Shown in pieces: positions 17,480 through 28,423 of a stretch of 64,000 nt of DNA (the stretch's first letter is position 1; each line of letters starts with the position of its first letter). Origin of the DNA: Albimonas marina (lineage in GTDB: Bacteria > Pseudomonadota > Alphaproteobacteria > Rhodobacterales > Rhodobacteraceae); assembly GCF_029223255.1 (NCBI RefSeq), contig NZ_JARHUC010000003.1, positions 496,001 through 560,000 on the forward strand, read 5' to 3'. Made by a program: the position numbers and the translations under genes. Under the pieces are notes generated by a model that did not search any database, was not told where the DNA came from, and was given only the letters and a program-made list of their open reading frames with translations.

Positions 17480-17500
17480 AGTGTCCGACAAACCGACACT
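17480..17500. promoter_or_regulatory. Candidate operator of the GntR/FadR regulator
   Basis: The segment carries the perfect palindrome TGTCCGACA and, around it, AGTGTC...GACACT arms with a 9-base spacer. It lies 57 bases before the regulator gene. FadR-subfamily regulators commonly bind TGTC-N-GACA-like sites, so autoregulation is plausible. Confidence 0.55.
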
Positions 17501-17556
17501 GAACGCCGGGCGGTCAACGCCCGGCCCGCCGGTTCGCCGGCAAGGGAGCGACGCGC

Positions 17557-18366
17557 ATGGGGCTGAGGCCCATCCAGGTTTCCAAGGCCTACGAGCAGGT
17601 CTCGGCCCAGCTCGAAGCCCAGATCCTCGAGGGGCGCCTGCAGCCGGGAGAGCAGCTGCCGGGCGAGGTCGAGCTGGCCGCCCAGTTCGGCGTCAACCGC
17701 TCGACCGTGCGCGAGGGGATCCGGCGGCTGGAGTCCGAGGGGCTGGTGCGCCGCGCCTCGCCGCGCAAGCTGGTGGTCTCGACGCCGAAGGCGCGCGAGC
17801 TCGCCTCGCGCAACACCCGCGCGCTGCGGATGCTGGAGGTGACCTTCGACCAGCTGTGGCGCGTGGCGGTGGAGATCGAGCCGCTGGCCGCCGAGCTCGC
17901 CGCGCGCAACGCCACCGACGCGGACATCGAGAAGCTGCAGGCCAACCAGGCGCGCATGGCCCGCGCGACCGAGGCGCGCGACGACGCCGCGGTGGTGCGG
18001 CTGGACCTCGAGTATCACTCGATCATTTCCGAGGCGACGAAGAACCCCGCGCTGGCGCTGGCGCAGGAGCCCATCGGGATCCTGCTGTATTCGGGCCTCG
18101 AGGCGCTGCTGCCGCATCTGCCCCAGGCGCCGGCCCGCCAGCTGGAGGCGCATGGCCGGGTGATCGCGGCCATCGGCATCGGCGACGCGGACGTGGCGCG
18201 CGACTGGACGCTGCGCCACGCGGTCGACTTCCGCCGCGGCTACCTGATGGCGGGCCTGCCGATGGACACGCCCATCGCGCCGCTGGTCCCGGCCCAGGCG
18301 GGCGTCGCGCCCGCCAAGCGGCGGCGGCGCGAGACACGAGACGAGACGACGCCGCGCGACGCCTGA
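17557..18366 (+). CDS. GntR-family (FadR/FCD-type) transcriptional regulator
   Basis: A 269-residue regulator. The winged HTH is at about 10-75 (YEQVSAQLEAQILEGRLQPG, then FGVNRSTVREGIRRLESEGLV), followed by an all-helical FCD effector domain with the metal/ligand histidines expected around EYHSIISEATKNP and HGRVIAAI. The C-terminus is basic and disordered. It begins a same-strand block with acyl-CoA dehydrogenase, AMP ligase and a TRAP transporter and most likely represses it until the substrate or its CoA ester is present. A palindrome at 17480-17500 is the likely operator. Confidence 0.9.
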   Translation: MGLRPIQVSKAYEQVSAQLEAQILEGRLQPGEQLPGEVELAAQFGVNRSTVREGIRRLESEGLVRRASPRKLVVSTPKARELASRNTRALRMLEVTFDQLWRVAVEIEPLAAELAARNATDADIEKLQANQARMARATEARDDAAVVRLDLEYHSIISEATKNPALALAQEPIGILLYSGLEALLPHLPQAPARQLEAHGRVIAAIGIGDADVARDWTLRHAVDFRRGYLMAGLPMDTPIAPLVPAQAGVAPAKRRRRETRDETTPRDA

Positions 18367-18396
18367 CGCGCGCGGCCCGAACGGAGGGGGAAACCC

Positions 18397-19650
18397 ATGG
18401 ACTTCGAGTATTCCGCAAAGACCCAGAGCCTGATGGCGCAGCTCGAGGACTTCATGCAGTCCTACGTGCTGCCTGCCAACCAGGAGTTCCACGAGACCTT
18501 CCACTCCACCGGCAAGTACCCCATCGAGCTGCTGGATCGCCTGAAGGCGAAGGCCTTCGAGGCTGGCCTGTGGAACATGTTCATGCCGGGCCTGAAGGAC
18601 GACGAGCCGGGCACGCGGCTGACCAACCTCGAATACGCGCCGCTGGCCGAGATCATGGGCCGGGTGCCGTGGGCGTCGGAGGTCTTCAACTGCTCGGCCC
18701 CCGACACGGGCAACATGGAGATCCTCCACCAGTTCGGCACGCCCGAGCAGAAGAAGAAGTGGCTCGAGCCGCTGATGATGGGCGAGATCCGCTCCATCGT
18801 CGGGCTGACGGAGCCGGACACGGCGTCGTCGGACCTGACGAACCTCTCGACCACGATCATCCGCGACGGCGACCACTACGTCATCAACGGGCGCAAGTGG
18901 TTCTCGACCGGCGCGATGCATCCGAACGCGAAGCTCGCCATCGTCTTCGGCGTCTCCGATCCCTCGCCGGATGCGGACCGGCACAAGAAGCACAGCTTCA
19001 TCCTGGTGCCGATGGACACGCCCGGCGTGAAGGTCGTGCGCGACGTGCCGATCATGCACCACCACGCGCCCGAGGGGCACTCGGAGGTGCTCTACGAGAA
19101 CGTGCGCGTGCCGGTGGAGAACATCCTCGCCTCCGAAGGCGACGGCTTCATGCTGGCCCAGGCGCGGCTGGGGCCGGGGCGCATCCACCACTGCATGCGC
19201 ACCATCGGCCAGTGCGAGCTGGCCCTCGAGCTGATGTGCGAGCGGGCGCTGGAGCGCAAGACCTTCGGGCGGCCGCTGGCCGACCGCGCCAACATCCAGG
19301 ACTGGATCGCCGAGGCCCGCTTCGACATCGACCAGGCCCGCCTGCTGATGCTGCGCGCGGCGTGGAAGATGGACAAGGAAGGCGCCAAGGCCGCCCGCGT
19401 CGACGTCTCGGCGATCAAGGTGGTGGCGGCGCGCCTGCAGACCGGGATCACCGACCGGGCCATGCAGGTCTTCGGGGCCGCCGGCATCACGCCCGACACG
19501 CCGCTGAGCTACCTGTGGACCTGGGGCCGGGCGCTGCGCTTCATCGACGGCCCCGACGAGGTGCACCTGATGGTCATCGCCCGCGACGAGCTGGGCAAGG
19601 CCAAGGGGCGCGTGGGCTCCAACACGCATCACTACGTGCGTCCGCACTGA
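18397..19650 (+). CDS. Acyl-CoA dehydrogenase family protein (ACAD10/11-like)
   Basis: FAD enzyme of 417 residues that oxidises the alpha-beta bond of an acyl-CoA. Family segments are seen in order: N-terminal helical domain, FAD/substrate strand GLTEPDTASSDLTNL with INGRKWFSTGAMHP, DVPIMHHHAPEGHSEVLYEN, and the C-terminal helical bundle LGPGRIHHCMRTIGQCE ... RALERKTFGRPLADRANIQD ... QVFGAAGI. The GGRIHH/MRxIG pattern is that of the ACAD10/11 subgroup. It sits 30 bases after the GntR gene with GGAGGGGG before the ATG and is followed by the CoA ligase, suggesting the ligase product is its substrate. Confidence 0.93.
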   Translation: MDFEYSAKTQSLMAQLEDFMQSYVLPANQEFHETFHSTGKYPIELLDRLKAKAFEAGLWNMFMPGLKDDEPGTRLTNLEYAPLAEIMGRVPWASEVFNCSAPDTGNMEILHQFGTPEQKKKWLEPLMMGEIRSIVGLTEPDTASSDLTNLSTTIIRDGDHYVINGRKWFSTGAMHPNAKLAIVFGVSDPSPDADRHKKHSFILVPMDTPGVKVVRDVPIMHHHAPEGHSEVLYENVRVPVENILASEGDGFMLAQARLGPGRIHHCMRTIGQCELALELMCERALERKTFGRPLADRANIQDWIAEARFDIDQARLLMLRAAWKMDKEGAKAARVDVSAIKVVAARLQTGITDRAMQVFGAAGITPDTPLSYLWTWGRALRFIDGPDEVHLMVIARDELGKAKGRVGSNTHHYVRPH

Positions 19651-19695
19651 GGCGGGCGCAGACCTGAGAGGGGCCGCGATCCGGGGAGGAACGCC

Positions 19696-21299
19696 ATGGC
19701 CGCAGCGAACGAACCCGCGATGAGACGGGAGCTGCATTACGGGAACCGGGTGGTCGAGTGCTTCGCCGACCGCCCCTCCGACATCCATGCGATGCTGGAG
19801 GCGGCGGCGGCCGCCCGGCCCGACGCCGAGGCTCTGGTCTGCGGCGAGCTGCGCTTCACCTGGGCGCAGCTCGACGAGGAGGTGCGCCGGCTCGCGGCCG
19901 CGCTCCACGCCGAGGGCGTGGGCCCCGGCGACCGGGTGGCGCTGCTGCTGGGCAACGACGCGCCCTTCGTGGTGCTGACCTACGCCGTGGCCCGGCTGGG
20001 CGCGATCCTGGTGCCGCTGTCGCTGCGCGACCAGACCCCGGGCCTGCGCCACGCGCTGGTGCAGTCGGGCGCGAAGATCCTGATCTGCGAGCCGGAGGCG
20101 GCCGAGGTCGTGCCGCCGGCGTCCGCGTGCCCGCGCTGGTCCGTCGCTTCGCGCTGGGCAAGGTGGAGGGGTTCTGCAACTACCACCGCCTGCTGGGCGC
20201 CGACCCCGAGGCCGCGCCGCCCCCCGCCAAGGTCGATCCCGAGGCGGTGGCGACGATCCTCTACACCTCCGGCACCACCGGCGTGCCGAAGGGGGCGATG
20301 CTGACCCACCTGGGCATCGTGCACTCGGCCACCGCTTTCGCGACCTTCATGGACAGCCGCCCCGGCGATCGCGAGGGGGTGATCGCGCCGCTGAGCCACG
20401 TCACCGGGCTGGTCGGCGGCGTGCACAAGGCGGTGCGCGCGCAGGCGACGCTGCTGGTGATGCGGGAGTTCAAGGCCTCGGCCTTCCTCAAGCTCGCGGC
20501 GGCGGAGAAGTTGACCCACTGCGCGATGGTCCCGGCGATGTACAACCTGTGCCTGGTGCAGGACGATCCGGCGAACCATGACCTCTCGGCCTGGCGCTGG
20601 GGCGGCTACGGCGGCGCGCCGATGCCCGCGCCGACCATCGAGCGGCTGGCGCAGAAGCTGCCGAACCTCAAGCTGATGAACTGCTACGGCGCGACCGAGA
20701 CGACCTCGCCCGTCACCATGATGCCGCCCGAGAAGACCGCCAGCCACCGGCTGAGCGTCGGCAAGTCCAGCTTCGGCGCCCTCACGGTGGTGATGGACGA
20801 CGAGGGGCGCGAGTGCCCGCCGGGCGTGCACGGGGAGCTGTGGCACTTCGGCCCGATGGTCGTGCCCGGCTACTGGGAGAACCCGGAGGCGACCGCGAAA
20901 GAGTTCGCGGGCGGGTTCTGGAAGTCGGGCGACATCGGCTCGATCGACGCGGACGGGTTCGTCTACGTCCACGACCGCAAGAAGGACATGATCAACCGCG
21001 GCGGCTACAAGATCTTCACCGCCCAGGTGGAGAGCGTGCTGGCCGCGTTCCCCGGCGTGACCGAAAGCGCGGTGATCGCCAAGCCCTGTCCGGTGCTGGG
21101 GGAGCGGGTGCACGCCGTCGTCGTCGCGCCCGAGCCGCTGGACGAGGCCGCCCTCGCCGCCCACTGCCGGCGCGAGCTCGCCGACTACCAGGCGCCCGAG
21201 AGCTTCACGGTCACGCCCGAGCCGCTGCCGCGCAACCACAACGGCAAGATCATGAAGCGCAGCCTTCGGGAAGCGCTGGATTTCGTCGCCCGCGACTGA
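19696..21299 (+). pseudogene. AMP-dependent acyl-CoA synthetase, interrupted by a frameshift
   Basis: Would activate a carboxylic acid to its CoA ester via an acyl-adenylate. The first 140 or so codons (start 19696 after GGGGAGGA) encode an intact N-terminal domain to about EAAEVVPPA; the homology then continues only in the -1 frame from VRVPALVRRFALGKVEG, with the P-loop ILYTSGTTGVPKGAM, the MNCYGATETTSP motif, the KSGDIG segment and the C-terminal catalytic lysine in HNGKIMKR. The change falls near 20110-20130 and equals one missing base in a GC run. All motifs are otherwise intact, so this is either a recent mutation or a sequencing error. Confidence 0.85.
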
Positions 21300-21413
21300 G
21301 CGCGGGACCGAACGCGGCGCGCCCGGCCCGGTCCGGGCGCGCCCAACAACAGATCGAACGATCGCCGACCCGGACCTGCGCGAAGCGGGCCGACCACATG
21401 GGAGAGAACGCGA

Positions 21414-22499
21414 ATGAAGACCCTGATGAAAGGCGCCCTCGCGGGCGCGGCGGCGCTGGCCGTCACCACCCTTCCGGCCGCCGCCCAGAACCTGATGATC
21501 TCGGCCTCGCTGCCGCAGGTCCACATGTGGGTGGGGCAGAGCCTGGACCCGTTCGCCGACAAGATGGAGGAGCGGACCGACCTGACCTTCACCCGCTTCT
21601 ACGCGGGCGAGCTGACCGGCGTGGGCCGCGGCCTCGACGCGCTGCAGGGCGGCACGGTGGACATCGTCTCGCCGCTGCTGGCCCCCTACATCCCCGGCGC
21701 CTTCCCGCTGACCGACATCAGCCAGCTTCCGGTCTACGGCACGGACTCGGCCCAGATCACCCGGGCCTTCCAGAAGCTGATGGACTCCGACGTCGAGCTG
21801 AAGGACGGCAAAACCTTCTACCAGTACGAGATCGAGCCGAAGAACATCGTCGCCTGGGCGCTGGGCGCCTCGGGTCCCTACGCGATCAACACGGTCTCGA
21901 AGGAGATCACCTCGCCCGCCGACTTCGAGGGCCTGCCCCTGCGCGCCGGCGCGGCGCTGCAGACCATGACGCTCGAGAATCTCGGCGTGAACCCGGTCAC
22001 CATGCCCGCCGCCCAGGCCTACGAGGCGCTGAGCCGCAAGACCATCGAGGGCATCCTGCTGTCGGTCGCGGACTGGAAGTCCTACTCGATGACCGACCTG
22101 CTGAAGTACTCGATCGAGGGCGTGGCGCTGGGCCACTGGGAGAGCTACGTCGCGATCTCCAAGGCCAGCTGGGACAAGCTGACGCCTGAGCAGCAGAAGG
22201 CCTTCGACGAGACCGCCCGCGAGGTCGCGCTCGACAACGCCGAGTTCATCCAGAAGCAGTACCTCGAGGTGAAGGCCGCGGCCGAGGCCGGGGGCACCAC
22301 CTTCGTCGAGGCCTCGACCCTGCCGCAGGACCTGCAGGACCACATCGCCAAGGCCTCGGTCGCCACCTGGAAGCAGTGGATCGAGACGCTGGAGGCCGAC
22401 GGCCATCCCGCGCGCAAGGCCGCCCAGCTCTGGGCGCAGCTGGTGCAGGAAGAGGGCGGCGAGCTGCCGCCGGGCGTGGCCGAGTACCTGGCCGACTGA
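21414..22499 (+). CDS. dctP: TRAP transporter substrate-binding protein (DctP family)
   Basis: Periplasmic receptor of a sodium-driven TRAP importer, 361 residues, with a signal peptide (MKTLMKGALAGAAALAVTTLP, cleavage near AAA-QN). DctP-family features include the YAGELTGVGRGLDALQGGTVDI helix, the carboxylate-gripping region SKEITSPADFEGLPLRAG and the C-terminal helix bundle. AGGAGA-like GGGAGAG precedes the ATG. The ligand is presumably the carboxylate that the ligase and acyl-CoA dehydrogenase process. A strong hairpin separates it from the permease gene and probably keeps receptor mRNA more abundant. Confidence 0.93.
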   Translation: MKTLMKGALAGAAALAVTTLPAAAQNLMISASLPQVHMWVGQSLDPFADKMEERTDLTFTRFYAGELTGVGRGLDALQGGTVDIVSPLLAPYIPGAFPLTDISQLPVYGTDSAQITRAFQKLMDSDVELKDGKTFYQYEIEPKNIVAWALGASGPYAINTVSKEITSPADFEGLPLRAGAALQTMTLENLGVNPVTMPAAQAYEALSRKTIEGILLSVADWKSYSMTDLLKYSIEGVALGHWESYVAISKASWDKLTPEQQKAFDETAREVALDNAEFIQKQYLEVKAAAEAGGTTFVEASTLPQDLQDHIAKASVATWKQWIETLEADGHPARKAAQLWAQLVQEEGGELPPGVAEYLAD

Positions 22500-22570
22500 T
22501 CCCCGACCCCGCCCGCGCGCGCCGCGTCCCCTCAGGGGGGCGGGGCCGCGCGGGCGGACCGGATCGCCGT

Positions 22571-22591
22571 CGCCGCCCCGAGGGGGCGGCG
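22571..22591 (+). terminator. Intra-operon hairpin between dctP and dctM
   Basis: Perfect 9-bp stem CGCCGCCCC / GGGGCGGCG with loop GAG. Such hairpins after binding-protein genes usually protect the upstream mRNA or partly terminate transcription. Confidence 0.6.
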
Positions 22592-22656
22592 TTCCGCGCC
22601 GGAGGCGAGGCCCCTGGGGCCGCCTTCGCCCGATCCCTCCTGTCACGGGGAATTCG

Positions 22657-25471
<2,815 letters not shown>

Positions 25472-25477
25472 TCGGCT

Positions 25478-25514
25478 CGCGCCCGCGCCGGCCGGAAGGG
25501 TCGGCGCGGGCGCG
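25478..25514 (+). terminator. Hairpin ending the TRAP/acyl-CoA block
   Basis: Perfect 13-bp stem CGCGCCCGCGCCG / CGGCGCGGGCGCG, loop of 11 bases, beginning six bases after the last stop codon. No T-tract, but stability and position fit a terminator. Confidence 0.65.
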
Positions 25515-25731
25515 GCGTCCGCGGGCAAGGTCGTCGCCCGAGGCAGGCGGCGAGAGGCCACGGGTCAGGCCCGGGACGCCCGTGGGACGGGCGTCGGCGC
25601 GCATCGGCGCCGGCGCGCGGCGGTCGAGCGAGGGCGCCGCCCCGGGGGGCTGCTGCGGCCCGCCGCAAGCCTCGGTCCCGTCGAGACGCTGAGTCCGGCG
25701 TCGATGGCGCGCGGGCCCGGCGAGGGCGGGC

Positions 25732-26193
25732 TCAGTTCGGGAACAGGCGTCCCAGGAAGCTCTTCTTCTTCGCAGGCTCGGTCGGAACCTCGGCGGCGGC
25801 GGCCTTCATCGTGGTCGCGACGAGGCCGTAGGTCTCGGTCCACGCCGCGGCGACCTCGGGCGTCCAGTCCTCGCCCAGGCCCTTCTCCAGCGTGAACAGC
25901 AGGGCGGCGCCGACGGTGTCGTAGTGGGCGTCGGTCACGCCGTAGGCGACATGGCGTCGGCCCAGGTCCTGCACCGCGGGCACGATGGTCTCGACCTGGT
26001 GGAGGTTGTTCACCGCCACCGCCAGCATCTGCATCAGCTTCTTCTTCTGGTCGCCCATCTGCTCGGGGAACAGCGAGCGGACCTCGGGGGCGATCTCGAA
26101 GAGGCGGGCGTAGAAGATGTCGGCGGCCGTGTCGGCGATGGGGGCCACCTTCTTGAAGCTGGTCTGCACCAGCGCGACCTTTTCGGGCGTCAT
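25732..26193 (-). CDS. Single-domain globin
   Basis: A 153-residue heme globin related to bacterial haemoglobins and the globin domain of flavohemoglobin, without a reductase domain. The E/F helix region MLAVAVNNLHQVETI and the proximal histidine in LGRRHVAYGV (H81) are conserved, and PEVRSLFP is a family signature. The C-terminus (KKKSFLGRLFPN) is basic. Such globins bind O2 or NO and often protect against NO. It is last in a minus-strand cluster with heme proteins, 94 bases after the Tll0287-type gene, and probably shares its transcript. Confidence 0.92.
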   Translation of the reverse strand: MTPEKVALVQTSFKKVAPIADTAADIFYARLFEIAPEVRSLFPEQMGDQKKKLMQMLAVAVNNLHQVETIVPAVQDLGRRHVAYGVTDAHYDTVGAALLFTLEKGLGEDWTPEVAAAWTETYGLVATTMKAAAAEVPTEPAKKKSFLGRLFPN

Positions 26194-26287
26194 CTCGGGG
26201 TCTCCTGTGGGCCCGGCGCTGCGACGGCGCGGGCGTTGCGGGGGGGAACGCGGCCCGGCGCGCGACGGGGCGCGCCGGGAGGGGGGC

Positions 26288-26854
26288 TCAGCCGTCGATG
26301 GGGATGCGGATCACCACGCCGCCCATCACGTCGCCCAGCTCGAAGTCGGTGCGGGGGCTGTCCTTGTGCTGGTTGTGGCAGCTGACGCAGGCCTCGGCGA
26401 CGCCGGTGTCGGCGTAGACGGCGGTGAAGTACATCTGGCCGCCCAACTCCTCCTCGCCGTACCAGTTCTCGCCCACGTTCTCGGCGACGTACTCCAGCCC
26501 CTCCTTCTCGGCGTCGGTCTTGGGGGCGTTCTGCTTGTTCACCGGCCACAGCGAGAGGAGCGAGTAGGTGAAGGCGTCCGTCTTGTCGCCGACCATCTCC
26601 GCGCCGAAGCGGAACATCTGGGCGGGCAGAGGCAGGGCCTTGTCGTCCTCGAAATGCTCCGAGGCCTTGATCACGCCCTCCTTGTTGGCCAGGCGGTTGA
26701 CCACCATGCGGGTGTAGACCGTGCGGTCCGAGTTCATCACCGCGTGCAGCATGTCGGCGACCTTCTGCGGCGCGATCCCGTCCGCGGCGAGCGCCGGGGC
26801 GGCGATCCCCGCCGCGACCACCGCGGCGGCGAGTTTGATTTTATGCGCGGCCAT
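26288..26854 (-). CDS. Tll0287-like (DUF3365) periplasmic c-type heme protein
   Basis: A 188-residue exported protein with a signal peptide (residues 1-23, cleavage ALA-AD) and a Tll0287/DUF3365 domain. One heme c site is present, CVSCHN (C156, C159, H160), after the conserved YFTAVYADTGVAEACVSCH run, and LYSLWPVN-type sequence (SLLSLWPVNKQNAP) is typical of the domain. The domain has a PAS-like fold used for heme-based sensing or electron transfer. AGGAGG lies before the ATG at 26854. It follows the multiheme cytochrome by 50 bases and is likely co-transcribed. Confidence 0.9.
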   Translation of the reverse strand: MAAHKIKLAAAVVAAGIAAPALAADGIAPQKVADMLHAVMNSDRTVYTRMVVNRLANKEGVIKASEHFEDDKALPLPAQMFRFGAEMVGDKTDAFTYSLLSLWPVNKQNAPKTDAEKEGLEYVAENVGENWYGEEELGGQMYFTAVYADTGVAEACVSCHNQHKDSPRTDFELGDVMGGVVIRIPIDG

Positions 26855-26904
26855 TCCTAAACCTCCTGTTGCGACTTCGGTTGCATCTCGACGGCGGGGG
26901 AGAG

Positions 26905-28413
26905 TCATTGGCGTGCCTCCTCCCCCGTCGTCGCTCGCCGCGCGGCCCAGTCGATGCTCGGAACATGGGCGGCGGGACGTCCCTGGAAATTCGTCCGCAC
27001 CAGCGCGGGGTCGGCCAGCGCGTCGATCGCGAAGCCGAGGCCGTGGCAGTCCATGCAGACGGGGCGGATCATCTTCTCGTTCGGCCGCAGGTAGGCGTTC
27101 TGGTCGTGCGTGGTGAACACGCGGCCGGAGGCGGGATCCTCGATCTTGGGCATGTGGCAGTCGGCGCAGCCGACGCCGGAGCCGGGCGCGCCCTCGCCCG
27201 CCATCTCCGCGAGGAACAGCGCGTAGTGGGGGGAGGCGAAGTAGGCGCGCGAATGGTCGTCGTCGTGGCACGACGCGCAGGTCTCGACCCGGGCGAGGCG
27301 GCGGTCGGGCGCGTGCGGGTCGTGGCAGGCGGCGCAGGTCAGGACCTGGTGCGCGGCCTCGGGCTTCATCGGCAGCTTCGAGGCGGCGACGGACATAGGT
27401 CGCGCGGGCTCGGCGTCGGCGAGCCAGGCGCGGATGGCGGCGGGCAGGTCCTCCTCCCACCCCTTCAGGCCGATCGCCTTCAGGCGCTTGTCGAGCTGGC
27501 GGGGCTTGGCGACGCCGGCGTGAAAGGCCATGCCGTGCCGCCCCTCGGTCCAGGTCTGCGCCTCGTCGCGGTGGCACTTCGCGCAGGCCTTCAGGTCGAA
27601 GGCGTCGGACCACTCGGCGGCCAGCGCCTCGGTGTCCCTGGCCTTGGGCGCATGGCAGGCGGCGCAGGTCACGCCCGTCTCGGCATGGGCGGAGGCGGCC
27701 CAGGCCTCCAGCTCCGCGCTCGGGAAGCGGGCGAGCACGCCCTCGGGCGCCTCGGCCTGCGCCAGCGTCAGGGGCGCGCCGCGGGGCTTGGCGAAGCGGG
27801 CGTCGGGGGCGCGCAGGGCGGCGGCGCGGGCCTGCACGGGGTGGTCGAGCAGCCACGGCTCGTCGGCGTGCTTGACCAGGAAATCCTCGTAGAGGGCGCG
27901 GTTGTCGTGGAAGTTGTGGCAGCCGGCGGAGGCGCAGGTCTCGAAGCCCAGGCCCGCGTGGCTCTCGCGTTCGGCGCGCACGTTCTGCTCGCCCTCGGCA
28001 TGGCAGGCGACGCAGTAGTCCATGGCCAGCGTCACCGCGCCGGGGCGGGTCAGTTCCGGCTCGTGCTCGATATGGCAGGTGGTGCAGTCGCGCGCGTCCA
28101 GCTTCGCCCAGTAGTCGGCCATGCGCGGATCGCGGAACTTCTTCCGCGGGTGGCTGTCGTCGGAGACCTTGAGCTCGGCGTCATGGCAGTTTCGGCAGCC
28201 CTCGTTGAGGGCCTTGAGCGCCTCGGTCGTGGGGGCGAGCGGCTCGGCCCCGTGGCAGCTCTCGCAGGCGGTCTCGAACTGGGCGTGGACGCCGGTGGTC
28301 TCGCCCAGCAGCAGGGGCGTGCGGTCGCCGCCGATGAAGACCGCCGCGGCGACGGCGGCGGCGCCGGCCAGGGTCAGGGCGGTCCACAGGAGCCACAGGA
28401 GGGGGGTGCGCAT
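26905..28413 (-). CDS. Membrane-anchored undecaheme cytochrome c
   Basis: A 502-residue periplasmic protein held by an N-terminal membrane helix (residues 6-28, no cleavage site evident). Eleven heme-attachment sites are visible: ten CXXCH motifs starting at C50, C73, C110, C134, C250, C277, C360, C379, C416 and C453, and one CX4CH at 160-166. Other histidines (IEHEPEL, NFHDN, RHGMAF, HSRAYFASPHY) could serve as distal ligands. The C-terminal half recalls hydroxylamine-oxidoreductase-type and other multiheme reductases, which I cannot confirm. The gene starts 11 bases after the FAD/cytochrome b gene (GAGGGG before the ATG), so it is the probable electron acceptor of that protein. Confidence 0.92.
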   Translation of the reverse strand: MRTPLLWLLWTALTLAGAAAVAAAVFIGGDRTPLLLGETTGVHAQFETACESCHGAEPLAPTTEALKALNEGCRNCHDAELKVSDDSHPRKKFRDPRMADYWAKLDARDCTTCHIEHEPELTRPGAVTLAMDYCVACHAEGEQNVRAERESHAGLGFETCASAGCHNFHDNRALYEDFLVKHADEPWLLDHPVQARAAALRAPDARFAKPRGAPLTLAQAEAPEGVLARFPSAELEAWAASAHAETGVTCAACHAPKARDTEALAAEWSDAFDLKACAKCHRDEAQTWTEGRHGMAFHAGVAKPRQLDKRLKAIGLKGWEEDLPAAIRAWLADAEPARPMSVAASKLPMKPEAAHQVLTCAACHDPHAPDRRLARVETCASCHDDDHSRAYFASPHYALFLAEMAGEGAPGSGVGCADCHMPKIEDPASGRVFTTHDQNAYLRPNEKMIRPVCMDCHGLGFAIDALADPALVRTNFQGRPAAHVPSIDWAARRATTGEEARQ

Positions 28414-28423
28414 GCCGGGCCCC

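Noticed and set aside
17314-20052. 912-codon minus-strand open frame
   Set aside because: Composition is His/Arg/Gly-rich without domains, and it is antisense to well-supported genes (metallo-hydrolase, GntR, acyl-CoA dehydrogenase); long shadow frames are expected at this GC content.
20101-20140. Programmed -1 frameshifting in the acyl-CoA ligase
   Set aside because: No slippery heptamer or downstream stimulatory structure was recognised, and this enzyme family is not known to use it; mutation or sequencing error is simpler.
26890-26932. Dyad around the end of the multiheme cytochrome gene as a regulatory element
   Set aside because: The arms match 12 of 13, but the stop codon lies in the loop and the overlap with coding sequence may explain it; no further support.
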